DNA of 64,000 bases from the NCBI RefSeq assembly GCF_900218035.1, contig NZ_OBMR01000013.1, positions 37,019-101,018 of the forward strand, in the 5' to 3' direction. This DNA is from Pseudobutyrivibrio ruminis DSM 9787 (GTDB taxonomy: Bacteria > Bacillota > Clostridia > Lachnospirales > Lachnospiraceae). A program made the translations under genes and the position numbers. Every line of letters starts with the position of its first letter. Position 1 is the first letter of the stretch. The notes beneath the pieces were generated by a model, which searched no databases, was not told the DNA's origin, and worked only from the letters and a program-made list of their open reading frames with translations. Positions 56,599 through 64,000 of this stretch are shown here, piece after piece.

Positions 56599-56627
56599 TT
56601 GACAATTATAACTAATACTCCTATACT
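56599..56627 (+). promoter_or_regulatory. Strong promoter of a short intergenic transcript
   Basis: TTGACA (56599-56604), exactly 17 bp, TATACT (56622-56627). The start would be near 56634. Confidence 0.8.
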
Positions 56628-56633
56628 CTACTT

Positions 56634-56720
56634 TAGTTAGAGAAAGTAACAGTCAGTTTGCTTTTTAGGAGAAATGGGTTAGAGCGAGTCGTTAGGGGTT
56701 TCGGCTTGCTCTATTTTTTT
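56634..56720 (+). ncRNA. Candidate small RNA or attenuated leader, about 87 nt
   Basis: It lies between a near-consensus promoter and a strong terminator: TAGAGCGAGTC (56680-56690) pairs with GGCTTGCTCTA (56703-56713) over 11 bp, two G-U pairs, then seven T residues. It contains AGGAG (56667-56671) and a minimal ATG-GGT-TAG at 56674-56682. It could be an independent small RNA or a leader of the YcxB-like/tsaE operon, for which no better promoter is seen. Confidence 0.55.
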
Positions 56721-56767
56721 GCGCAAAAGTATGGTAAAATATCAAAAAATAGGGAGATTTTGGGATT

Positions 56768-57274
56768 ATGGGACAGGAAATTACATTTAGCGTAAAAATC
56801 AAAGAAGAGGATTTATATCGCTACAATATCCATCACGCATACACCAGCACACAGGGGATTTTTTCAATTGTTCTTTTTGTGCTTTTAGTTGCTGTCTGGA
56901 TACTGCGTTTCTCAGTTTTATCACTAATATACAGAGTGGCATATCCGCTTGTGGCAATAGTTTTTTTACTATACATTCCTATGACTCTCAAAATGAGAGC
57001 TAAGGCCCAGATGGCTCAGGAAGTATTTATGCATCCTCTTACATACCGTTTTACTGACACAGGCATAGTTGTCAGCTCGCCAGTAGCAGATGAGGATTCG
57101 GAGCTTCCATGGGAATATATTTACAAGATAGCCACTTGGAAGGATTATCTCCTTATTTATAGCAACAGGATCAATGCTTATATCATCCCAAAGGAAGATA
57201 TAGCAAACCAATATGAAGATGCTGTTGCATACATCAAAACTCACGTAGAGGATTATAAGATTCAAATAAAATGA
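56768..57274 (+). CDS. YcxB-like membrane protein of unknown function
   Basis: 168 residues. Two hydrophobic segments (about 32-48 and 55-76) follow a soluble N-terminal stretch. The C-terminal part (about 85-160: TYRFTDTGIVVSS, SELPWEYIYKIATWKDYLLIY and YIIPKED) matches the YcxB-like domain, which resembles PH-like modules. Its job is unknown. The end overlaps the tsaE ATG by 4 nt, tying it to the tRNA-modification operon. Confidence 0.8.
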   Translation: MGQEITFSVKIKEEDLYRYNIHHAYTSTQGIFSIVLFVLLVAVWILRFSVLSLIYRVAYPLVAIVFLLYIPMTLKMRAKAQMAQEVFMHPLTYRFTDTGIVVSSPVADEDSELPWEYIYKIATWKDYLLIYSNRINAYIIPKEDIANQYEDAVAYIKTHVEDYKIQIK

Positions 57275-57702
57275 TTGAAGTAATAGAAACAAATTCACCA
57301 GAAGAAACAGAAAAGCTTGGACGTAAGCTTGCTAGCGAAGCTAGTCCTGGTCAGGTATTCACCTTAATCGGTGATTTGGGCGTTGGTAAGACGGTCTTCA
57401 CCCAGGGCTTTGCAGATGGTCTTGAAATAGACGAAGCAATCTGTAGTCCTACATTCACTATTGTTCAGGTCTACGATACAGGACGCTTGCCGTTTTATCA
57501 TTTTGACGTATATCGTATAGGCGATATCGAAGAAATGGATGAAATCGGATACGAGGATTACATCTATGGAGATGGCGTCTCTCTTATTGAGTGGGCTAAT
57601 CTTATCACCGACATTTTACCTGAGCATTACACCCAGGTCACAATAGAGAAAAATTTAGAAAAAGGATTCGACTATCGCAAAATTACGATAGAGCAAATAT
57701 AG
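57271..57702 (+). CDS. tsaE: tRNA threonylcarbamoyladenosine biosynthesis ATPase TsaE
   Basis: ATPase subunit of the TsaBDE complex that completes t6A at position 37 of ANN-decoding tRNAs. 143 residues with Walker A GDLGVGKT (about 32-39), then SPTFTIVQVYD, FYHFDVYRI and LIEWA. tsaB follows after one base, and rimI, rnz and tsaD complete the block. Confidence 0.95.
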   Translation: MIEVIETNSPEETEKLGRKLASEASPGQVFTLIGDLGVGKTVFTQGFADGLEIDEAICSPTFTIVQVYDTGRLPFYHFDVYRIGDIEEMDEIGYEDYIYGDGVSLIEWANLITDILPEHYTQVTIEKNLEKGFDYRKITIEQI

Positions 57703-57703
57703 T

Positions 57704-58414
57704 ATGAAGATATTAGGAATTGACGGTTCTGGGCTGGTTGCTTCAGTTGCCGTTGTTGAGGATGATAATTTAATTGGTGAGTACACTACGGGGTACAAAA
57801 AGACTCATTCTCAGACTCTTCTTCCAATGCTTGATGAGCTTGGCAAGATGATTGAGTTAGATTTAAACACTATCGATGCCATTGCAGTGGCAGCAGGACC
57901 AGGATCTTTTACCGGTCTTCGAATTGCATCAGCAACTGCAAAGGGATTAGGCTTGGCTTTGGGATGCCCAATAGTTTCCGTGCCTACAGTTGATGCTTTG
58001 GCTTTCAATCTTTGGGGTCAGTCAGGAGTTATTTGTCCAATCATGGATGCTAGAAGAGGCCAGGTATACACAGGCATTTACTCTTTTGATCAGGATGGAC
58101 AGTTCACTACACTTCACAGTCAGTGTGCAGTAGATTTCCATGTAATAGCAGAAAAGATAAACGAATTACAGATGCCGGTTACATTTATAGGAGATGGAGT
58201 TCCTGTATTCAAGGAGGAAATACCAAATCTCATAAAGGTTCCATTCAGATTTGCACCTGCTCATCTGAACAGACAGCATGCAGCATCAGTTGCAACTTTA
58301 GGCCAGATATACTATCAAAATGGTGAATGCGAGCCAGCGGCCGATCACAGACCTGATTATCTCAGATTGTCACAGGCAGAGAGAGAACGCATGGAAAAGG
58401 AAGGGAAAGCTTAA
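57704..58414 (+). CDS. tsaB: TsaB, t6A complex subunit
   Basis: Non-catalytic ASKHA-fold partner of TsaD. 236 residues: ILGIDGSGLVASVAVVEDD at the N-terminus, HSQTLLPMLDEL, and AVAAGPGSFTGLRIASATAKGLGLAL are diagnostic. Its stop overlaps the rimI start. Confidence 0.95.
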   Translation: MKILGIDGSGLVASVAVVEDDNLIGEYTTGYKKTHSQTLLPMLDELGKMIELDLNTIDAIAVAAGPGSFTGLRIASATAKGLGLALGCPIVSVPTVDALAFNLWGQSGVICPIMDARRGQVYTGIYSFDQDGQFTTLHSQCAVDFHVIAEKINELQMPVTFIGDGVPVFKEEIPNLIKVPFRFAPAHLNRQHAASVATLGQIYYQNGECEPAADHRPDYLRLSQAERERMEKEGKA

Positions 58415-58854
58415 TGGCCTTTGAATATAGACATGCAACATCAGCAGATTTGCAGGCTATTTTTCAAATAGAAGAGGCGGTTATGCCTACACCATGGTCT
58501 ATGAAATCTTTTCAGGAGGCGTTTGATTCCGATTATTCATTGATTATGGTTGTCACAGAGAATGATGTAATCTGTGGCTTTTCTGTTTTATACATAACAG
58601 CGCCAGAGGCTGAACTCCCGGACATAGTAATAGATACAAAGTATCAGGGAAAAGGCCTTGGAAAAGGATTGTTGGAATACACCATATCTGAGGCTGGCAA
58701 AAGAAATGTTGAAACAATATTCTTAGAGGTTCGTGTTTCAAATACACCTGCACGAAATCTTTACCAACGCTTTGATTTTGAAGAAATTGGAAAGCGCAAA
58801 TACTTTTATTCAAACCCGATAGAAGATGCTATTTGTATGTCAAAGAGCTTGTAA
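58414..58854 (+). CDS. rimI: Ribosomal protein S18-alanine N-acetyltransferase
   Basis: GNAT acetyltransferase of 146 residues. The acetyl-CoA loop reads YQGKGLGKGLLEYTI; EVRVSNTPARNLYQRFDFEEIGKRKYFY contains the conserved C-terminal pattern of RimI. Position between tsaB and tsaD supports the assignment. It starts on the last base of tsaB. Confidence 0.92.
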   Translation: MAFEYRHATSADLQAIFQIEEAVMPTPWSMKSFQEAFDSDYSLIMVVTENDVICGFSVLYITAPEAELPDIVIDTKYQGKGLGKGLLEYTISEAGKRNVETIFLEVRVSNTPARNLYQRFDFEEIGKRKYFYSNPIEDAICMSKSL

Positions 58855-58877
58855 TAAGGGTTATAGAGGATTTATAA

Positions 58878-59789
58878 ATGTTAGATGTTTGTTTGTTGGG
58901 GACGGCTGGCATGATGCCGCTTCCTAATAGATGGTTAACTTCTTGCCTTATGAGATTCAATGGCGAGGGGTTACTTATAGATTGCGGTGAGGGAACACAG
59001 GTAGCTCTCAGGGAGGCAGGCTTTTCACCAAATCCTATTTCAATTATCTGTCTTACTCACTATCATGCAGATCATGTCAGTGGTTTGCCTGGATTTTTGT
59101 TATCCATGGGCAATTCTGATAGGACTGAGCCTATTACAATTGTTGGTCCAAAGGGGCTTGAAAGGGTGGTTAATTCACTTAGGGTTATCGCACCTGAGCT
59201 TCCATTTGAAATACTTTTTCATGAAATTACAGAGCCTGATGAACGTTTCGAGATAATGGGTTATCACATTCACGCGTTCAAAGTTAATCATAATGTGCTA
59301 TGCTATGGATATACGATAGATATACCTAGAAAAGGCAGATTTGACGTAGAAGGCGCAAAAGCATTAGGCTTGCCGGTTCAGCTGTGGAACCCATTGCAAA
59401 AGGGGCAAACAGTAGAATTCGAAGGGAAAACATTCACCCCTGAAATGGTTATGGGCGAGGCTAGAAAGGGCTTGAGGGTCACATATTGTACTGACACAAG
59501 GCCTACACAATCACTAGTAGAAGCAGCCGAGGGCTCGGACTTGCTTATTTGTGAGGGAATGTACGCAGAGGAAGAAAAGCTTGCAAAAGCTCGTCAGAAT
59601 AAACACATGACATTTTATGAAGCGGCAAAGGTTGCAAAGGATGCTCATGTATCTGAGCTTTGGCTTACACATTTTTCCCCATCCATGACCGGACATAAAA
59701 GATATATGAAAGCTGTCTGTGATATATTTCCACAGGCGCAATTGGGAGAAGACGGCAAGTTTATAGAACTTGATTTTTCGGAGGAGTAG
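58878..59789 (+). CDS. rnz: Ribonuclease Z
   Basis: Metallo-beta-lactamase-fold endonuclease that trims the 3' end of tRNA precursors, needed for tRNAs without encoded CCA such as the tRNA-Gln and tRNA-Ser of this window. 303 residues. Zinc motif HYHADH (61-66), plus CGEGTQVALREAG and the C-terminal LTHFSP. The next gene starts right after the stop. Confidence 0.94.
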   Translation: MLDVCLLGTAGMMPLPNRWLTSCLMRFNGEGLLIDCGEGTQVALREAGFSPNPISIICLTHYHADHVSGLPGFLLSMGNSDRTEPITIVGPKGLERVVNSLRVIAPELPFEILFHEITEPDERFEIMGYHIHAFKVNHNVLCYGYTIDIPRKGRFDVEGAKALGLPVQLWNPLQKGQTVEFEGKTFTPEMVMGEARKGLRVTYCTDTRPTQSLVEAAEGSDLLICEGMYAEEEKLAKARQNKHMTFYEAAKVAKDAHVSELWLTHFSPSMTGHKRYMKAVCDIFPQAQLGEDGKFIELDFSEE

Positions 59790-59790
59790 G

Positions 59791-60375
59791 ATGAAAAAGG
59801 TACTGCGAATAGGAATAGCGGTAATCTGTATGGTTTCTCTTGTAGTGGGATACTATGCTTATTTGTCACGCCGCAATGATTCTGTTTCCGCAGATGATAG
59901 TGTTGAGCTGTCAGAGGTACAGGCAATTATTTCAAAGGATTTTGATAAGAATTACCCTGCTACACCTCGTGCAGTGGTTAAATGGTACAATAGAATAATT
60001 ACAGCCTACTATGCAGAAGACTTTACTCAGGATGAGCTTGAGCAGATGGCTGATCAGGCTAGAAAGCTTATGGATGACGAACTATTACAATATAATCCTA
60101 AAGACACTTATGTTGCATCGTTAAATCTTGAAATAGAGGATTATCATAATCGTCAAAGAGTTATCGTATCGAGCTCTGTTAGTGAGTCGGGTGAAGTTCA
60201 GTATAAAAAGATAAATGGTTATGAGTGTGCTTTTGTTTCAGCGTACTATTTTGTACGTGAAGGAAGTTCATATACTCGTACATACGAGGATTTCTGCCTG
60301 AGAAAAGATTCAAATGGTAATTGGAAGATTCTTACATGGAGGCTGTCCACAGAGGACGAAATAAATGGATACTAA
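59791..60375 (+). CDS. Exported or membrane-anchored protein of unknown function
   Basis: 194 residues from ATG 59791, chosen because GGAGGAG lies just upstream; the in-frame start at 59770 would overlap rnz. An uncleaved or cleaved signal ([19 protein letters not shown], then YYAYLSRR) is followed by an extracellular domain of about 165 residues. This domain has [20 protein letters not shown] and a C-terminal [11 protein letters not shown] resembling NTF2-like or lipoprotein domains with a terminal Trp-rich strand. It overlaps tsaD by 11 nt. I do not recognise a function. Confidence 0.75.
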   Translation: MKKVLRIGIAVICMVSLVVGYYAYLSRRNDSVSADDSVELSEVQAIISKDFDKNYPATPRAVVKWYNRIITAYYAEDFTQDELEQMADQARKLMDDELLQYNPKDTYVASLNLEIEDYHNRQRVIVSSSVSESGEVQYKKINGYECAFVSAYYFVREGSSYTRTYEDFCLRKDSNGNWKILTWRLSTEDEINGY

Positions 60376-61390
60376 AGAAATAAAAATTCTTGCAATAGAA
60401 AGCTCTTGCGATGAAACAGCGGCTGCGGTTGTTGTAAACGGAAGAGACGTTAGAAGTAATATCATATCTACTCAGATACCACTTCATACACTTTATGGAG
60501 GGGTAGTTCCTGAGATTGCATCCCGCAAACACATAGAAAGAATTAATCAGGTAATTGAGCAGGCATTAGAAGAAGCTGATATGGGCTTGGAAGATATGGA
60601 CGCAATAGCTGTCACATATGGTCCAGGCTTAGTTGGTGCGTTACTTGTTGGCGTTGCAGAGGCGAAAGCAATAGCGTTTGCTACAGGCAAGCCTTTAATT
60701 GGTGTTCATCATATCGAGGGCCACATTAGCGCCAACTATATCGAAAATAAGGAGCTTAAGCCACCATTTTTATGCTTAGTAGTGTCTGGTGGCCATACTC
60801 ATCTTGTTCGAGTAGAGGATTATGGTAAATACGAAATCCTTGGACGTACCAGGGATGATGCAGCTGGAGAGGCTTTTGATAAGGTGGCTCGTGCTATTGG
60901 TTTAGGCTACCCAGGTGGTCCAAAAATCGAAAAGGCTGCCCATGAAGGAAATCCTCATGCAATTACATTTACACGTCCAAAGGTATCTGATGGAGTGTAT
61001 GATTTTTCATTTAGTGGACTTAAGTCGCAGGTACTTAACTACATAAATGGTGCCCAAATGAAGGGCGAGGAAGTAAACGATAAGGATATTGCAGCATCCT
61101 TCCAACAGACAGTTATAGATACTTTATGCGAGCATGCAGCTATGGCTATTGATGAATTTGGCATGGATAAGTTCGCTATAGCTGGAGGTGTAGCATCTAA
61201 TCAAACACTTAGAGCAGCTATGGAAGAAATGTGCAAAAGTAAGGGTGTAGAATTCTATCATCCATCACCAATCCTTTGTACAGATAATGCGGCAATGATT
61301 GGCGCTGCTGGATACTATGAGTATTTAGCGGGTAGAAGGGATAGCTGGGATTTGAATGCTATTCCAAATCTTAAACTGGGAGAAAGATAA
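60365..61390 (+). CDS. tsaD: TsaD, t6A threonylcarbamoyltransferase
   Basis: Catalytic subunit that transfers threonylcarbamoyl to A37 of tRNA. 341 residues with [12 protein letters not shown] at the N-terminus, the metal-binding HIEGH (116-120), VSGGHTHLV and [12 protein letters not shown]. Starts within the previous gene and is followed after 2 nt by ispD. Confidence 0.97.
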   Translation: MDTKEIKILAIESSCDETAAAVVVNGRDVRSNIISTQIPLHTLYGGVVPEIASRKHIERINQVIEQALEEADMGLEDMDAIAVTYGPGLVGALLVGVAEAKAIAFATGKPLIGVHHIEGHISANYIENKELKPPFLCLVVSGGHTHLVRVEDYGKYEILGRTRDDAAGEAFDKVARAIGLGYPGGPKIEKAAHEGNPHAITFTRPKVSDGVYDFSFSGLKSQVLNYINGAQMKGEEVNDKDIAASFQQTVIDTLCEHAAMAIDEFGMDKFAIAGGVASNQTLRAAMEEMCKSKGVEFYHPSPILCTDNAAMIGAAGYYEYLAGRRDSWDLNAIPNLKLGER

Positions 61391-61392
61391 CA

Positions 61393-62082
61393 ATGAATAA
61401 ATTTACAGCGATTGTACTTGCAGCAGGTAGTGGTAAAAGAATGGAACAGGAAGTTCCTAAGCAGTATATGAATATAGGTGGGGCTCCACTTATGTCTCAT
61501 TGTCTTCGTACATTCCAGGAAAGCAAGGTTACTCAAATTGTACTTGTAGTGGCACCAGGAGACGTTGAAAAGTGCCGTAAAGAAATAATCGAAAGATATC
61601 ATATAGATAAGTGCATTGCTATTGTTGAAGGTGGAGAGGAACGATACGACTCAGTATACGCGGGTCTCCAGGCAATTAACGATGGTTATGTTTTGATACA
61701 TGATTGTGCAAGAGCTTTTGTTACAGAGGATATAATCCACCGCTGTATGTCGGCTGTTGCTCTATATGAATCATGCGTTGTAGGTATGCCTACAAAAGAT
61801 ACAATCAAGATTACAGACACACATAGAAAAGTATTAGACACACCAGATAGAAGCACTGTATGGACTGTTCAGACACCACAGTGTTTTGAATACAATCTTA
61901 TCAGAGGTGCATACGATAAAATTATGCCTAATGCAGACACATCAATCACAGACGATGCCATGATAGTAGAGATGGCAACTGACCATGATGTGCACATGAT
62001 TCAGGGCTCATATATGAACATAAAAGTGACTACTCCAGAGGACGCAACCTTCGGAGAAGCGATACTTAGAAACCGCCATTAA
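61393..62082 (+). CDS. ispD: 2-C-methyl-D-erythritol 4-phosphate cytidylyltransferase
   Basis: Third step of the non-mevalonate isoprenoid pathway: CTP plus MEP gives CDP-ME. 229 residues with AAGSGKRMEQEVPKQY, DCARAFVTEDII and QTPQCFEYNLI plus TDDAMIVE. The usual HD-AAR-P motif reads HDCARAF, a conservative variant. No other isoprenoid genes are nearby. End of the tsa block. Confidence 0.93.
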   Translation: MNKFTAIVLAAGSGKRMEQEVPKQYMNIGGAPLMSHCLRTFQESKVTQIVLVVAPGDVEKCRKEIIERYHIDKCIAIVEGGEERYDSVYAGLQAINDGYVLIHDCARAFVTEDIIHRCMSAVALYESCVVGMPTKDTIKITDTHRKVLDTPDRSTVWTVQTPQCFEYNLIRGAYDKIMPNADTSITDDAMIVEMATDHDVHMIQGSYMNIKVTTPEDATFGEAILRNRH

Positions 62083-62166
62083 AAACATACAGAAAAGTAC
62101 GATAAAATGCGGTGTTGTCACAATTTTCTGAATTCAAGGATTTTCAAAAAAACTTACGATTTTTTG

Positions 62167-62195
62167 TTGACATCCATCTTATAGGATGATATTAT
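62167..62195 (+). promoter_or_regulatory. Promoter of tRNA-Ser
   Basis: TTGACA (62167-62172), 17 bp, TATTAT (62190-62195), 25 nt before the tRNA. The spacer contains a CATCC/GGATG inverted repeat. The rest of 62083-62219 holds nothing else I recognise. Confidence 0.85.
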
Positions 62196-62219
62196 ACATA
62201 ACGTGCTCGAGAGATGCAT

Positions 62220-62305
62220 GCAGAGGTATCGAAGTGGTCATAACGAGGCGGTCTTGAAAACCGTTTGTCCGCAAGGGCGCGTGGGTTCGAATCCCACCCT
62301 CTGCG
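62220..62305 (+). tRNA. tRNA-Ser (anticodon TGA)
   Basis: Acceptor GCAGAGG (62220-62226) pairs with CCTCTGC (62298-62304), discriminator G. The anticodon loop CTTGAAA gives TGA. The long variable arm TGTCCGCAAGGGCG is typical of serine tRNAs. T arm GTGGG-TTCGAAT-CCCAC. CCA is not encoded. Confidence 0.96.
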
Positions 62306-62311
62306 CTGGAT

Positions 62312-62341
62312 AAGGCAATCACGAAAGTGGTTGCCTTTTTT
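62312..62341 (+). terminator. Rho-independent terminator after tRNA-Ser
   Basis: AAGGCAATCAC (62312-62322) pairs with GTGGTTGCCTT (62327-62337) around a GAAA tetraloop, followed by a T run. Confidence 0.95.
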
Positions 62342-62393
62342 ATTGTATTCATTTATATATTAGTGTTAGCTAGATGTATAAAGGAGGAATGTT

Positions 62394-63416
62394 ATGCTTT
62401 ACTTTCAATGTGATTATGCCCAGGGGTGCCATCCTAATATTTTAAAAGCTCTTGAGGAAACAAATATGCTTTCTACTTCGGGTTATGGAGAAGATCCATA
62501 TTGTGATTCTGCGAAAGCAAAAATAAGAGAGTACATTAATTGTCCTGATGCTGATATTTATTTCTTGGTTGGAGGCACACAAACGAATCAAACAGTTATT
62601 GATTCTATGCTACAGAACTTCGATGGAGTAGTAGCGGCTGCGACAGGGCATGTTGCTGTTCATGAGGCGGGGGCAATCGAATATAGCGGACACAAGGTAA
62701 TAACTTTACCAGGGCATGCAGGAAAGATTCACGCAGATGAATTAAAGCAAATGCTGGCAGACCATTATGCAGATGGAAGCTGTGAGCATATGGTTAATCC
62801 AGGTATGGTTTATATATCTTATCCTACTGAATATGGAACACTGTATTCTAAGGAGGAGATAGAGGCAATTTATTCTATATGTAATGAATATGAAATACCT
62901 CTTTTCATAGATGGAGCACGTTTAGCCTACGGACTCGCAGCAGCTGATGATATAACTATGGCGGATATGGCTAAGCTTTGCGATGTATTTTACATTGGAG
63001 GTACTAAAGTTGGAGCTCTCTTTGGTGAGGCGGTAGTATTTACAAAGAACAATACTCCTAAACATATGATTACTCAGATTAAACAGCATGGAGCCCTTCT
63101 TGCAAAAGGAAGATTACTGGGCATTCAGTTTGCTGAATTGTTTACTGATGATTTGTATATGTCTTTGGGCAGAAATGGTGTTAAGTGGGCTGATTCTATC
63201 AGAGAAGATTTGAAGGCTAAGGGATATACACTATATATGGAAAATCCTACTAACCAGATTTTTGTTGTTATGGATAATGCCAAGCTAGAACAACTTAAAG
63301 AAAATGTGGTTTATGACTTCTGGGAAAAGTATGATGAAGAGCATACAGTTATTAGAATTGCAACTAGTTGGGGCACTACAAAAGAGGATGTTGAAGCTTT
63401 GAAAAAAATCTTGTAA
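62394..63416 (+). CDS. Low-specificity L-threonine aldolase family PLP enzyme
   Basis: Fold-type I PLP enzyme of 340 residues that cleaves L-threonine/allo-threonine to glycine and acetaldehyde, or a related beta-eliminating lyase. TSGYGEDPYC, FLVGGTQTNQTVI, ATGHVAVHEAGAIE, PLFIDGARLAYGLA and the PLP lysine in YIGGTKVGALFGEA are visible. AAGGAGG precedes the ATG. It lies between a tRNA and the rRNA operon. Confidence 0.9.
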   Translation: MLYFQCDYAQGCHPNILKALEETNMLSTSGYGEDPYCDSAKAKIREYINCPDADIYFLVGGTQTNQTVIDSMLQNFDGVVAAATGHVAVHEAGAIEYSGHKVITLPGHAGKIHADELKQMLADHYADGSCEHMVNPGMVYISYPTEYGTLYSKEEIEAIYSICNEYEIPLFIDGARLAYGLAAADDITMADMAKLCDVFYIGGTKVGALFGEAVVFTKNNTPKHMITQIKQHGALLAKGRLLGIQFAELFTDDLYMSLGRNGVKWADSIREDLKAKGYTLYMENPTNQIFVVMDNAKLEQLKENVVYDFWEKYDEEHTVIRIATSWGTTKEDVEALKKIL

Positions 63417-63433
63417 AAGTTTGCAAAAAGTTG

Positions 63434-63656
63434 TTGACACCAAAAGGGCTGTTTGATATTATAAACAAGCTGTCGCGTGAGCGAAAAGCTTCGCTGAAAC
63501 AGCGATAAAAAATAGTAAAAAGTGCTTGACAAAAATCAATGCAGATGATACTATTTACAAGCTGATTCGAAAGAGTCACAGCCCTTGATTTTTCAAAGAA
63601 AATCAAGAAAAATAAATAAAAAAGTTGTTGACAAAAAGACAGCATCGTGATAATAT
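63434..63656 (+). promoter_or_regulatory. Three tandem rRNA operon promoters
   Basis: P1: TTGACA 63434-63439 and TATTAT 63457-63462. P2: TTGACA 63526-63531 and TACTAT 63549-63554. P3: TTGACA 63628-63633 and TAATAT 63651-63656. All three have consensus -35 boxes and 17-bp spacers. A perfect hairpin CTTGATTTT/AAAATCAAG (about 63584-63607) lies between P2 and P3. Region 63657-63839 is the rRNA leader. Confidence 0.93.
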
Positions 63657-63839
63657 AAACGAGTTGCTGCTGAGGGCAACAACAAAGTGAAGATTGATAA
63701 CTGAACAGTGAAACAAACCTTGAATTAATACAGTTTTGTATAAAACATGTATCCTTGAAATTCATTTAGTTTCTAAGACGAAACAAAAACCTTTATTAGT
63801 AAACAAGTCAGTTTTATACTGATTCGGAATTAAACTTTT

Positions 63840-64000
<161 letters not shown>

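Overview
The window is a chromosomal segment of a low-GC Firmicute, most likely a Lachnospiraceae member of the Butyrivibrio/Pseudobutyrivibrio/Agathobacter type. The grounds are AT-rich coding sequence and intergenic DNA, purine-rich Shine-Dalgarno (SD) sites, GTG/TTG starts, a clostridial-style 16S rRNA 5' end at the right edge, type III glutamine synthetase, and a fermentative sulfosugar cluster of the kind known from gut Firmicutes. Almost every gene is on the + strand; the only clear - strand gene is a class A penicillin-binding protein (21530-24121). I see no phage, insertion sequence, CRISPR array or integrase.

Layout. 1-2696: end of the ribosomal alpha operon (rpsK, rpsD, rpoA, rplQ) with unusual RNA hairpins between the genes. 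2883-8081: MATE exporter, SDR dehydrogenase and a lipoprotein-type ABC importer. 8215-19242: ftsH, uvrC, then hprK, M18 aminopeptidase, murB, rapZ, whiA and a Crh-like HPr that has lost the PTS histidine, a diacylglycerol-kinase-like gene and fba. 19350-24830: glnN, PBP1 and a YigZ-family gene. 24932-29313: tRNA-Gln, acyl-ACP thioesterase, CvfB, RidA, a thioredoxin-reductase-like protein and an NlpC/P60 hydrolase. 29314-29965: an AT-rich gene-free stretch with clustered DnaA boxes. 29966-37537: PucR/CdaR-type regulator, ftsE, ftsX, ctpA, prfB (with the programmed frameshift), an ACT protein, hom and thrH.

37645-47604 is the main accessory unit. It holds a GH31 sulfoquinovosidase-like enzyme, a GPH-type sugar permease, an SLC13/DASS-type permease, a small transaldolase, a HIBADH-family reductase, a DUF4867-like protein, an AraA/FucI-fold isomerase and a ROK regulator. 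Together they match a transaldolase-type sulfoglycolysis pathway: sulfoquinovoside is cleaved, sulfoquinovose (SQ) isomerised to sulfofructose, and this split to sulfolactaldehyde (SLA), which is reduced to dihydroxypropanesulfonate (DHPS) and exported. Repeated AT-rich elements just after two promoters look like operators, and a large structured RNA or small inverted-repeat element lies between the transaldolase and reductase genes.

47815-53165 is a glycerol-3-phosphate regulon: GlpP antiterminator, glpK and a three-gene anaerobic dehydrogenase. Two terminators, each preceded by the same CCGTGAGA box, fit GlpP control. 53268-62082 holds an acyltransferase, tex, a short promoter-terminator unit (candidate small RNA or leader), and the tsaE/tsaB/rimI/rnz/tsaD/ispD block. 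62220-64000 holds tRNA-Ser, a threonine-aldolase-family enzyme, three tandem rRNA promoters and the first ~160 nt of a 16S rRNA gene.

All names come from reading the sequence and from knowledge of the families. No database search was run.
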